Below, piece after piece: positions 46,947 through 58,631 of a stretch of DNA of 64,000 nt (position 1 is the stretch's first letter; each line of letters opens with the position of its first letter). The stretch comes from Arthonia radiata (taxonomy: Eukaryota; Ascomycota; Arthoniomycetes; Arthoniales; Arthoniaceae), in contig PSQN01000016.1 in assembly GCA_002989075.1 (NCBI GenBank), positions 1,995,749-2,059,748 on the forward strand. The letters run 5' to 3'. The notes beneath the pieces were generated by a model that did not search any database, had not been told where the DNA came from, and was given only the letters and a program-made list of their open reading frames with translations. Both the position numbers and the translations under genes were made by a program.

Positions 46947-48557
46947 TCACGTAGGCTGAGTTAGCTGAGTGCGCACGCTCGCAGGCGGGACCTGTACGAG
47001 AAGAGCGGCGAATGAGTAGTGCGTATCCATCTCAGCCTCGTTACCATACTTGTGACACATCAGCAAGGCGCGACACTAATAAGTCAGAAATGCCACTCAC
47101 CACGATGTACGCAAGGGCCGACTGTCGATGTGTTCCGACATCCCCGATCCAGCGGACTTCCTCGAGTTTGTACTGCCAAAGATCCTGAAGCATCCTGGTA
47201 TGGAGGTCGTCATCGTCCACCATGTCCCCAAACCGTAGCTGGTGCATCTGAGTGCCCACGATGGTCAAGGCAGAGAGCGAAGCCTCTCCATCATCTTGGG
47301 GCTGATTACGCATATCGTCGGAAGCGTCTTTCTCGTCGTCTTCATTGCCACCTTCATTGGTTTCCTCGCCTTGATTTTGATCTTGATTTTCACTCAGCAT
47401 CTCAACCAAATCCCCGTTTCGGTCTTCCAAGATCGGTCGAAGACGGATATTGAGACCGAGGGCTCGCATGGCCTCATATGCAGCCATGTCCATTCCCTTC
47501 AAGGCCTCCGGCAGACAATGAAGGTCGTTCTCGTTGGTGTGCGGATATGCGTGGGCACAGGGAATGCCCAGAACACCGCCCTTTGTCATGAACTGTGAGT
47601 CCTTGAGGAGAGCGTTGAAGTACCCGTACAACGGCAGAGACGCTGGGTTGATTGCACCAACACCAGAAAGCAAACCCGACTCTTGGGCAAAGTAGAGGTT
47701 GTAGGTTAAGGTGACGCGATGCCCCTTCGTGACCTCGCGAACTTCATGCTCGCAGTCACTATAGAACGCAGCCCAACGGACGGCCTGAAGTCTCAAGTCA
47801 GTCCGTGCGTGAGTAATAGAACAATCTCATCATTTGATACTTACAGAGCTGGTGCCCGCAGTGGCATTCTCTGACCAGTCGAATTCCATTGTCTGGCCCG
47901 CATGCTTGACGAGCAGTTGGCCACCATCGTGGGGAGAGGGCAAGCAAACAACAAGACTTCCGAACTGAGACGAGCTTCGAGGAGTATCAACGTGAGCGTT
48001 GAACTTCCCGGACGGCGCAGAGTAGATATTGATGCTGTACAGCTCGGCCCTCACACCGCGAACTTTGTCGGCACCTGCGACGCTGGGCATGAGGACCTGC
48101 GCGATAGCATCGCTGTACCTTGGATCAGTACTTGATCTGGACTGCCCAAATTGTGCAAGACTCACCAGATACCGACTTCGTAGGGATTGAAGTCAGTACA
48201 GAACTGGGCAGCACCCATCTTACGAGCCTTTCGATATGTCTCATCGACGACATCTTTGCCGTGAAGTCCGAAGCCTGCAGTCTGGCAGTCTTGCATCAAT
48301 TGCTCCAAGGCTCCATCATCGCGTGCTGCAGGGCCGAGAGTTAGCTTCCAGGGAGCAGGATTTCCATCAGTAGAGGCATCCGGAGATCGATCCCAGCGTA
48401 GCGTGACGGGTCTGGTCAAGACGCGCTTGCTGTTGTTAGAATCCGCAGCTTCTGCCTGATCCATTGGCACGCTGCCACCGCAAGCATAAGTTGCGCTCGA
48501 ATGCTGATCTTGCATGAAGCGCTTCAGCTGGTCGAGGAGCTGGCTATCGTACGCCAT
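46947..48557 (-). CDS. 2-oxoglutarate/Fe(II) oxygenase-like protein (exons 48166-48557, 47845-48118, 47101-47784, 46947-47048)
   Basis: 483-aa protein assembled over three introns with GTGAGT, GTAAGT and GTGAGT donors. The metal-binding HxD is seen in FNAHVDTPRSSSQFGSLVVCLPSPH. GGQLLVKHAGQTMEFDW follows, with the distal His candidate in FYSDCEHEV and the 2-oxoglutarate Arg candidate in GHRVTLTYNLYF. The spacing between HxD and the distal His fits the double-stranded beta-helix of prolyl-4-hydroxylase-like enzymes. The N-terminal 130 residues and an acidic loop (QNQGEETNEGGNEDDEKDASDD) are fungal-specific. The last exon encodes YGNEAEMDTHYSFAALLVQVP and ends 33 residues in. The substrate is unknown; homologous fungal proteins are mostly annotated only by the 2OG-Fe(II) domain. 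Confidence 0.75.
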
Positions 48558-49670
48558 GACGGCTCGATGGTCTTGGGAGAGTTGTCTTGTACAGATGGTG
48601 CGAAGAAAGCAACGAGTCTGACTAGGAAGAGAGAGCAACTTAAGACGTGCACAGTTACCCAAACGGGGTATTGTTGCCTGGCGGCCGCGCATTCTTAGGT
48701 TGGGTGTCGAACGCGTATTTCTGGATTGGTTGTCAAACGCGAGCAGGCTGCAGCGCCTCATGCTTGTGCAACGCCTCATGCCTGCTCAAGAATACCGATC
48801 ACTTCATATCGTCAGTGGTCATCCCCTCTTCACCACTTATTAGTGCAGCACCAGGGGTACTGACACTTCATGCAAGAAGAAAGCTCTCCACATGACACCA
48901 AGACAAGCGCGGCCACGCTTGCGATTGTTCAGACCGAATTCACGCAGTATCATATCGATGTGTCACAAGTGGGTTGCTAAGTGCTACGTAATGCACCAGA
49001 AGGTAGACAAAGGCCATCGGAGTAGGATTAACTACACCTTTCTGCAGCCATGAGGTACTCTGCTGCTGCTGCTGGTGTATACGGGATGCAAGTGGAGAAG
49101 TGAATAAAGTTGTTGATGAAGGTAGCTTGGTCAGATGAAACGACTCTGAAGCGTCGGGTATGGAGCTTACGAAGCTAAGCCTTTCTCAGACACGCAGGGT
49201 CCGCCCCCGAAACTGAGCTGGCGCGTAATACTGGCCATGCTGGCTGTGCAGAGTGTTCGATCGTCCCTCACTTCCTTCGCAGTGATAACTTTATACGGTC
49301 GCAAAGTCTACCTGATCATTCGACTCAGAACCTCTACTTCCGCAACTACTTGCAAGACTGTACACCCCCACCGCTGCATCGTTCCTGCAGAGCGTACGTT
49401 TCTTTGCCGCATTCAGCCCCAAGTATCCCTTTGTGTCCGCAGTACGAGCACTGCCTGCCTTCGCAAAGCGACGCCGCGCATCGCCTGGCAAACCCGCAAA
49501 CCGGTCTATCATAAGCGCTCTCAAAGAGGCGAGCGCGGCCACACTTGTGACCATCGACCATCGCCACGCAGAACAAGCATTTCAACAAGCAATTCCTACC
49601 AAGCGTCTAGATCAAATCGACCACACACAGTCGCTGGGCGCCGCGCGCCTCCCATCCATGAAGCCCAGAC
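48558..49670. other. Divergent intergenic region
   Basis: 1.1 kb between outward-facing genes (oxygenase-like and TMEM184-like). Frames such as 49237-49734 plus look like chance. Nothing else recognised. Confidence 0.35.
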
Positions 49671-51524
49671 ATGCCCGTCTGTAATGTTACTCTGGAACAT
49701 GGCCAATGTAAGTGTCCGCAACCCCGAATCTTGAGCGCGCATCTGATTGAGACTCGACAGTCAACGAAACCTACTATGGTTCAACTCACATTACCTTTCA
49801 CACCTCCGGCCTTTGGGTCTCGGGAATATTCGCCATCTTCGCAACGATAATGTCGCTGTACCTCATCGTGCAACATGCGATACACTACTCGCGACCGTGG
49901 GAGCAGAAGCAGTGGGTCGACTTCGACGTGTATGATCGTTGCAAGAGTACTCTGGCTGACTGGTCCTCAACAGCATCATACGAATCCTTTTCATGGTGCC
50001 AGTATATGCGCTGGTATCATGGCTGTCCTTTTGGCAATACAGAAACACGGTCTACTACCAAGTCATTCGAGATTGCTACGAGGCCTTCGCAATTGCAGCG
50101 TTCTTCACATTGATGTGTAACTACTGCGCGCCGAACATACACGAGCAAAAGCAATACTTTCGTACTCAGCGTCCTAAGAACTGGGTGCTTCCGCTCAATT
50201 GGTTCCAGCGGTGCACGGGCGGACAAAATCGCGGTCTCTTGAGAATACCCTCAAGTGGGCTGACGTGGTTCAACATTATGTGGATTGGCATTTTCCAATA
50301 CTGCTTCATCCGAATCTTCTTCACCTTCGTGGCGCTGATCGCTCAAGCCACGGGTCGATACTGCGAGTCCAGCGTGCACCCAGCATTCGCTCATGTCTGG
50401 TGCCAGGTCTTCAATGCGTTGGGGGTCACGCTAGCCATGTATTGCATCATACAGTTCTATTATCAAATCAAGCAAGACATCCAAGAGCATAGGCCTATAC
50501 TGAAACTCTTGGCTATCAAGCTCGTCATCTTCTTCAGTTTCTGGCAAAGCGTAAGCCACCTCAACTGACGCAATGGACCACTTGCTAATCTACTCCGAAG
50601 TTTCTCATCGGCTTTGCTTCAACGCACGTACAGCCGACGCCCCACATTGCGTACATGGATATCAAAGTAGGGGTCCCATCCATCCTTCTCTGCATCGAGA
50701 TGGCCATCTTTTCAGTTATGCACCTGTGGGCATTTCCATGGAAGCACTACTCTCTGAAGGACACAAATCCACTCACCGCACCCGGCGCCGGGTATTCCGG
50801 GAAACCGCACTACGAAGGAGGTGCGGCAGGTATCAAAGCTTATGCGGATGCAGCGAATCCCTTGGATATCATCAAATCCAGCGCCAGGGGCTTCAGGTGG
50901 CTCTTCGTCGGCGTTAGGCATCGACGAGAAGATAGCAGCTATAAGTCAGGCGGTGGATGGGACAGCGACAATGGAGCCTTGGGACCCCGCGGCAGCGAGG
51001 GCGGCGGATCCGGCGTCTACTACGACAGTACGAAACTGGGGCCTGTGTCACAAGGCGGGCCGACCTCCATGCAAAGGGATCGACAGTTGTCCCGCGAGAG
51101 AGTTGAAGACGTCAACAAAAGGCAAAGCGCCGAGAGGAGAGCAGAGAGCGCGAACGGTAGTTCGACATTCGTGGGTAGTGCCGGCACAAACAGTCTTGGA
51201 AGTAGCGGATGGCCTGGCCACTCGACAGGGGATCTGGCCGACGTCCCTCCACGAGATTACGACACATCCTACCAAGGAGGCGAAGGCACTGGGCAAAGGG
51301 CGTATTACGGAGACGAGCTTCCTCCCGCAACATACGCAGGGTATGGGGCAGGGGCCAGTCCGTATCCGCCTGACCCCTACGAGGCGACTGCAGGCGCAAG
51401 TCACAGAGGTGTGAGTCCCCTGCGGACTGCGGAAGAGAGTGATACGGCCGGCTTGCTGTCTAATGCTGGTGGGATTGAAGGGACGACGCATGGCGATGGG
51501 GGACGACCGAGTTTCAGGCGATGA
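49671..51524 (+). CDS. TMEM184/DUF300 (OST-alpha-like) membrane protein (exons 49671-49707, 49761-49911, 49974-50550, 50601-51524)
   Basis: 562-aa, seven-helix-type protein of the organic solute transporter alpha/DUF300 family. Exon 1 encodes MPVCNVTLEHGQ, and the intron acceptor leads to FNETYYGSTHITFHTSGLW. Family marks: HYSRPWEQKH IIRILFMVPVYALVSWLSF, YEAFAIAAFFTLMCNY, VWCQVFNALGVTLAMYCIIQFY, LLAIKLVIFFSFWQS FLIGFAS and YMDIKVGVPSILLCIEMAIFSVMHLWAFPW. The C-terminal 270 residues are hydrophilic and Gly/Ser-rich and probably cytosolic. All splice junctions restore conserved motifs (EQKH|IIRILF, FWQS|FLIGF). Fungal members sit in vacuolar or plasma membranes; transport activity is not established. 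Confidence 0.85.
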
Positions 51525-53135
51525 GGTTATGACTGACGACTTGAATCGTGATTATTCTTTGGACATTGCATATCGTAGCGTTCATGTCTGCGCTCGGCAT
51601 GCTTGTATAGCTAGGCATCTGAGAATACAGACGGTTCGCTATGTCTCCTGCCCAGCACCTCACCAGCGCTCTTGGCCCTCTGTTTGCGATGCCGTCACAG
51701 CGAGCATTGAGTCAATGGTGGAAAGAATTTAGGATGAGCTGAAGGCTCAGTGCCGTGCGTGCCCACTCAATACATGCTTAGCGAGCTCGCCAGTTTCGGC
51801 TTTTGTCGAGGACGTCAAAGTCAGCAAGCCCCTATGTATTTGCCTGAGCGACCCGCCATTGTCCACACAGGACGGCAAAGATTTTGCAAGGTACTCATGA
51901 AATTCAAGTCAGCAAGGTAAATTGAGCGTGAAAGACCGAAAATTGCATATCCTATCAATCTTCAATTTCCCGCCTATCGTTGTTCGCGGCCAGTCCCGTG
52001 AGTTCGATTACGCTGGCGAAGCAAGGCAGCGCCGTGGTTTATCCCAACTAGTCACTAAGAACAATACGCGCAGTGGTCATTAGCATGTAGTGGATCTGAT
52101 GTGGTGCGGCTGAGGGCCGCTTCCGTCGTCGGCCTCACGGTGAGAGAGTTTCAAGTTGCGTCGACGTGGCCGAAACTTCCCAGAGCTTACTCGTCGAGGG
52201 GCCCCAGTCTAAACATCGAGACACACCACTTGCGGAGGGGACGGCATTTCGACCGCCAGGTAACTTTAATTTGCGCCCCCACCCAAGTCTCTTCAGCGCG
52301 GCTCGCTCTCCTTCTCCTTCTTCCTCACCCGCTTCGCCAAACTACTGATCCTGAACGGCATATGCTTGCTACCATCTTATCAATAATCATCTGAGAAGTT
52401 CATGCAGTGCAACATGTACATCAATTTGAGGATCAGATCAGCCACAGGCTCACATGCCTTCCCGACTTATGCATAACGGGTTGGTGTAAGCAACCTTCGG
52501 CAGAGTTGGGCCCCTTCCTGTTTTTCCGTCTTTCCCATCCTTTCTTCCCGTCTTCGGCCTCTCTTCTTGCTCGCCACTGTCGCGTGTCGGCCTGTTTCGC
52601 CTCTAACCACGGGTAACGCCCGTTTGATGTGAGCTTGTTCCGGTGCCGCAAACACCGGAACTAGATATCGGGCTAGCATTCTAGACCGAGACACCACGTT
52701 TTATGGGAGAGATCACTGACTATGGCGGCTGACCGAGATCGATAAGGATCAAGTGTGAGGAGTTCGAAATCTTGTGCGCATGAGTCTTCAGCCACAAGTT
52801 GAGTCCTGCCTGTTTCATCATGCAGGCACTCTCGTTCCGCCGGATCTGGGGGGTGGTCCTCGCCCATACTATTCTCCTTGCGCCTGTACACTCTTTCCCT
52901 TATGTGCGTGACCTTATTGTTGCTCTTGACGAGTGAGCCGGTTACTGTTCGTCCCTGCTGTTTTCCAGCATTGCTTTGCAGTGCCAGTCACTCGTTTCAT
53001 CAGCTTTCCTTTTGCTTGACGGGATGCACGACCTTGTCCACTGACTTTCCTTTCTAATTCGCAACACGGATCTGGAGAACATCGAGCCGCGCCAAATGCT
53101 GGCCGTACACCAAGCTATACCAAGCTCAGACCGTC
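51525..53135. other. Long intergenic region
   Basis: 1.6 kb without a recognisable gene. The end is the promoter side of the large surface protein. Confidence 0.35.
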
Positions 53136-56100
53136 ATGCGACGTATCTTGCTCATCACCTGGGCAACACTTACATACATTGAGCACGTCTACAGTGAAGT
53201 ACTCATCCCAACGTACTTCACAAATACAAGCGCGGTGACCCTTACGGGCGGTCCTTCGAACACAGATGTCTACCCAAGCGCACCTAACACGGCAACCAAC
53301 ACTGCTGCTCCATACACCAACACCTATCAAAGTGTGCCGAGCGGATCGAATACGAACGTCTATCCTACAGTCCCTGGCACGTCGAACTCGTCTAGTATAT
53401 ACTCATTTCCAACTGCACCCACCCCGCCAAGTGCACCATATTCTGCAACATACCAAACCAACAGTCCCTATCCATACTCGCCACCAAGCCCGATTCCGAC
53501 CGGCAGCCCTGCCACTCCATATAGTGCACCGTATTCTGCAACATACCAAACCAACACCCCCTATCCATACTCGCCACCTAGCCCACTTCCGACTGGCAGC
53601 CCTATCACTCCACAGTCGAGCAAACATTATCCCACGACACCACTCACGACCGGTAATGGCTCGATCACTGCGACGTCGAAACCGTACCCTTATGCACCGA
53701 CGAGCGCAGGGCCGCCATATGGCAGCCTTAATGCGACAAATGGTACAAACGGATCGGATGTCTGCACTGTAGCAACGGAAACTTTTTGGCATCCCCCTGC
53801 ACCGATAGCTGCCAATGGCACAGGCTTTACGTATGCTTCGAGCTGCGATTCTTACTCCAACAACTGGGCTTCAGCATCTATGCAATGGCATGGCATCATA
53901 TGGCCAGGCATCGCGGAAGCTGCGAATCAAGGTACAAGATATACGACCACTCAGACTGGAAGTGACACGATGGTGAGACCCTTTGGCTTTCTTTATAATT
54001 GCCTCCAGCGTAGCAGGTTCACACATCGAAATCACGCGGTCCAGGGCCAATCATGGAACCTTAGCTGACTTTAGTTCGTACAGTGGTCAGGCACTGCCAG
54101 CAAGCCGTACACGACGCTATGCGATGGCTTTCCGAGAGCGTATGTAACTCAGAAGGATATGTACCCGCCAGAAGTTTGCACACTAACATGTTCAGACACG
54201 GCACTTGGTCGCCTGTTACTCCCACAATGACAACTTCTGTCGTGACTCAGTCTGTCGAAATGGGTGGATTAGTAATGCAATTCTCGGACAGTATCAGGCC
54301 TGACTGCAAATCCAAATACGGAGCAGGAACAAACATCCCACCGTTTAAGATCGCCAAGCCGGCCTGCACCTTCAATGGTCGCGATTGCGCCTTGCTATGG
54401 TCTTCCTTTCTTTCTGCGAATCCGTCGTGGACGTCGGGTCAAGATTACAGAGGCAGTGGCACTGCGCCTGGTTGCTCTCCCACTGGGGCTGAGTTCTCTT
54501 CGGCATATACAGATCCTAACGAAGATGCTTGCCACGTCACTGGTAATAACGTCAAGCTGCACTATTGGCCTGCTCCTACCACCCGCAGCAATCCCTGTGA
54601 CTATGTCCCAATTAGTACGTCAACCTCTCCTCGGTATTTTGCTGTGGCTAATATATTCGAAGACGCCACCATTACTGCTCCGCCCAATGTGATCGAGACC
54701 GCGGTCATAAATGGATATACAGTCACGTCACCAGATATTCTACTGGAGATCGACTCGCTGGCGGCAGCCTGGCATAATCCATTTCCCGATTCTTACGGAA
54801 GTAAGTAGCTATGAGCGCGTGGGCGTTAAGTTTGTTTTGTTGCTTATCTGATCTATAGAAACACTGAACGCATCTGCCAATTTCACGAACGTTCATGTAA
54901 CTGTTCCTCCGAGCGCCCTTTCTTCGATCATTGAGACCATGAACGGAGTACCATATATGGAGGTCATCTCTCGTAAGTATGGTGTATATAGCGGTTCATC
55001 TCAGGATTACTCGCCCAAATTAACCGCAGAACCGTACGATTTCCAAGACCTGCATGGAGCTGTGCGAGCACGAGCATATTTTCTTGCGTCCAAGCCTGGG
55101 TACAACAATCTCACCAGCAACGGAACGCTGTTGCCCATGTCAAGCTTGACAACAATCTGGGATGATTACTTGCCGTACATATCGATCCCCAAGCAAATCC
55201 AACAACTAGATACACGATTAGCAACATGTAGTCTGGCACTTGAGGGGTTGTACGACCCACCTCAACCGGTGACCGGCAAAGGATTCACGACCGTTGCAGT
55301 ACCAGCGCAAGTCACTATCTCAGATCCTGCAAAGACCACTACGGACCCATATCGACCACCTGTTGGCCCTCAACGCCCCGGTGAACAAACGGTACAAGCC
55401 GTCCCAATGGAGACACAGACTCCGGCGCCGTCACATGTGAATCCAGAGCAAGCACCTGGTCAAGCCTCACAACCTGTCGTTGTGCAACCTCAGAATACCG
55501 GCGCGGCCGCACCTCCTCCTGCAAGCCCTGGCAATACTACTCCACCACAGCCAGCGCCCGATCCTAGTCAACCAGCGGCGCCTGCACAACCAGCGCCAAG
55601 TCAGGTGGCGCCCCCTGTACCGCAACAGACTCAAGCAGTCGTAGCTCCTGCAAACCCTCCTCCTGCAAATACTAACCCGGTCGTTGCTCCACAAAATGCA
55701 AATCCTCAACCTGCTAATCCGCAACCTGTCGACCCGCAGCCTGCCCCAGCTGCTGCTCCTTCGAATGGTGCTCTGGGGATGCCAGCTCCAGCACCCGCCG
55801 CGCCCACGGCTGCCCTTGGACTTGGAGGAAACAATGCACCCTCTGCTCAACCTGTTGCGGCTCCTGCTGCAGCGCCAGCTCCGAATAATGCGCCGGCTCC
55901 AGCACCCGTGGCCGCCCAGCCTGCTGCTGCACCTGCGGCGAATCCGGTGAATAATGCACCCGCCGCTGCACCTGCTCAACCAGCTCCTGCATCCCCAGCC
56001 AATGGAGCGCTTGGACTTGCTCCAGCACCTGCGGCAAACAATGCTCCAGCTGCAGCACCTGTTGCTGCTCAACCTGCTGCTGCGCCGAATAATGTCCCAG

Positions 56101-58631
56101 CGGCTGCTCAACCTGCTGTTGCACCGAACAACGTCCCAGCGGCTGCTCAAACAGCTCCAGCGCCGGCTAATGGTGCGTTAGGACTCTCAAACAGTCTGCC
56201 AGCTGCGAATCCAGCGCCTGCTCAGCCTGCTGGACAAGCACCTAATGTTGCACCGATTGCAGGTCAAGCAAATAGCGGGCCCGCGCCTGCTCAACAGGCT
56301 GCTGCCCCAGCGGTCGGTGGTGCTTTGGGTTTGGGTTCGTCTCAAGGCAACAGCGTACCCGCAGGTGCCCCTGCGCCAGCTATTCAAGCTCCTGGCGGAG
56401 CGTTGGGAGCAGGCACTGGTCAAAGTAACAATGTACAGCCTGCTGTGGGCGGTGCTTTGGGCTTGGGCTCGCCACAAGGTAACAGTTTATCCGCCGCTGC
56501 TCCTGCGCCAGCCATTCAAGCTCCTGGCGGCGCTCTGCGAGCAGGCAATGGTCGAAGTAACAATGTACAGCCCGCTGCGGGTGGTGCAGCTCAAGCACCG
56601 GCTATTGGAGGCGCTTTAGGTCTTGGAGGTAGTGCAGGTGGTGGAGGTAATGGAGATAATGGAGGATCTCAGCCTGTAGCTGCACAAGCTGGTGGGTTGG
56701 GAGGGTCAGGACAGAATGTTGCACCGGTTGCTGGTAATCAACCAGCCGCTGCACTTCCCCAGGGTGCGCTCGGGGTCGGCTCTGGTCAGGGTCAGCCTGT
56801 CGCTGGAGGCATCCAAGGCGGAACAGGGGCTGGCTCAGTCGGCTCTGCTAAGGCCAATAATGGACCAGCCGCCGCAGCTCCTCAGGGTGCCTTCAATTTA
56901 GGTTCGATTGGCAACGCGCAGGCTGATTCCCCTGCTCCTGCCGGTTCGGCAGCCAACAGCAACCCGGCGGGCCAAGCACTGGCTTCGTGGGTGAACAATG
57001 CTGCCGCGGACACGCCTGGCATTGGCACGACCAATGGTGGTTCTGCTCAAAATGCTGCAGCAGGTGGTCTGGGAGGTTCTAATGCGAACCAAGCACAAGG
57101 GAATGCTGGCAACGTTGGAGCCTTTGGTATGCGTCCTGCTGCGCAAGCGCAAGGAGCAGGAAATGGACAGCAAGGTAGCGCTGGTGTGGGCATATCACCT
57201 ATTTCCAGCGCCGGAGGACAAGCACAACCGAACAGCAACGGGGGTGCCGGCGGTCTCGGTCTTGGAACCAGTCCATCACAAAGCGTCAAAGTCGACCTAG
57301 GTGGTGGCTCAACATTCGATCTGCCAGTTCCTGCTGGCGCTGCTCTGGGGAGCACGGGCTCAACGAGTGGTGCTGGCTCTAATCAAGCAGGTAGTCCCGT
57401 CATTCAAGACGCGAGTGGCAAACCCATCCCAATACCTCCTGGCGCGACCCTCAGTGCAGGCGGTGCTCCTCTCATCATTGGCCAACACACGCTTTCCGTG
57501 GCCTCGGGTGGCCTGTTGAACATGGATGGTACGCTCACGAGTCCGCCCGCGGGCATGCAAACAGCAGGAGGCGTCGTCGGCAACACCGCGAGTGCACAAA
57601 GGGCCATCTCAGACGTTGCACAGAATCTAAAGCCCGGCTCTTCGTTTGTTGTAGGCGATCACACAGTCTCCAAAGCACCAAATGGGGCCTTCGCAGTCGA
57701 CGGCGGTAAGACTACGGTTGCCAATGCCGCGGATCTGGGCTCCGCGCTTGCTCTTGACGCCGCCATCCCTACCGCCATCGCCAGCGGCATCAGCAGCCTC
57801 GCGCCTGGCGTGGGGCCCACGACAGTGAACGGCCACACCATCTCTCGCTTGCCAAACGGTAACTACATTGACGGCACATCCACTTACTCTGCAGCTTCAG
57901 CGCTTGAATCCGCCCTTGCATCCTCAGCAGTGGTGCAATCGTCCTCTGCTTCGTCCCTCGCAACAGTGCTCTCAAGTCTACCAAGCGGCAAGGCAACGAA
58001 CATCGAAGGGCATAGCATCACCCGGGCTCTCAATGGTGCCTACGTCGACGGCACGTCCACCTACTCCGCAGCGTCCGATCTCGTCGCTGCGCTCACGGCC
58101 TCGGCCTCGGTTACTTCTAGCGTGTCGTCCGCTCTTGCTGGGTTGACACCAGGCGCCGTGACCACTATGAACGGGCATACCATCTCCCGCGCGGCAGACG
58201 GTCGATACATCGACGGCACGTCCACGTACGCCTCTGCGTCCGGATTGATCTCAGCCATCGCCGCGGACACCCCGATCACGTCCGGCTTGAGCCCGTCCGC
58301 CTCAGCGGCTGTGCGGTCTGCGCTCTCAGGCTTGAAACCGGGACAAGTCACGACGATAGGCGGGCATACGTTCTCCGAGAACAGTGCGAGCAGTATCGTG
58401 GTGGACGGGAAGAGCACGTACGCGGACGTCGGGGCGGTGGTGACAGCGATGGGAACGGTGAAGGCTGGAGCAGGTGTTGGAACTGGGGTGAGTGCGACGA
58501 GGACGAGTGTCGATGGTGCGAGTCAGACGGGAAACAGGAGTGCGGCGGAGAAGGTGGAGGTGGGCTTGGAGGGGTGGTGGGTGTGGGCTGCGCTGGGGGT
58601 ATGCGTGGCGGTTCCTTTCTTTATTCTTTAG
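53136..58631 (+). CDS. Very large repeat-rich surface glycoprotein, probably GPI-anchored (exons 53136-53972, 54084-54139, 54196-54800, 54859-58631)
   Basis: 1,756-aa protein. Signal peptide MRRILLITWATLTYIEHVYS. Residues 20-220 are Ser/Thr/Pro/Tyr-rich with a 31-residue direct repeat. Residues about 220-620 form a Cys- and N-glycosylation-site-containing domain (DVCTVATETFWHPPAPI, SKPYTTLCDGFP, CTFNGRDCALLWSSF, VKLHYWPAPTTRSNPCDY, LNASANFTNVHVTVPPSAL). It resembles domains of fungal cell-surface proteins but has no recognised function. Residues about 650-1310 are Pro/Ala/Gln/Asn/Gly low complexity with NNAPAAAP and GGALGLG-type repeats. Residues about 1330-1700 hold at least five tandem modules of about 50 residues with a GHTISRxxNGxYIDGTSTYxxAS core. 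The end, GLEGWWVWAALGVCVAVPFFIL, is a GPI-signal-like hydrophobic tail. Intron 2 has a CACTAAC branch and a TTCAG acceptor. Likely wall-anchored adhesin or mucin-like protein. Confidence 0.75.
53430..53615 (+). repeat. 93-bp coding tandem duplication
   Basis: Two adjacent in-frame 93-bp units (53430-53522, 53523-53615), near identical over their first 80 bp. Each encodes a 31-residue APYSATYQTN...PYPYSPPSP...PTGSP unit. Confidence 0.85.
57600..58455 (+). repeat. Tandem protein modules of about 50 residues (at least five)
   Basis: Modules at about 57610-57760, 57769-57918, 57958-58110, 58117-58263 and 58312-58455. Each has a LxPG(x)n start, then G(H/D)(T/S)(I/V/F)(S/T)(R/K/E), a variable NG(A/N)(Y/F) and a (I/V)DG(T/K/G)(S/K)TY(S/A) core followed by a helix-like ALxSALA stretch. 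The DNA copies are diverged, so the repeat is old. Confidence 0.75.

Noticed and set aside
54973-55004. Possible 32-nt intron with GTAAGT and TCTCAG in the large surface protein gene
   Set aside because: Too short for a fungal intron, and its removal would break the reading frame, which is otherwise open for more than 1,200 codons.
55467-56150. 227-codon Arg/Ser/Cys-rich minus-strand frame
   Set aside because: Antisense shadow of the Pro/Ala/Gln repeat region; long only because the repeats lack antisense stops.
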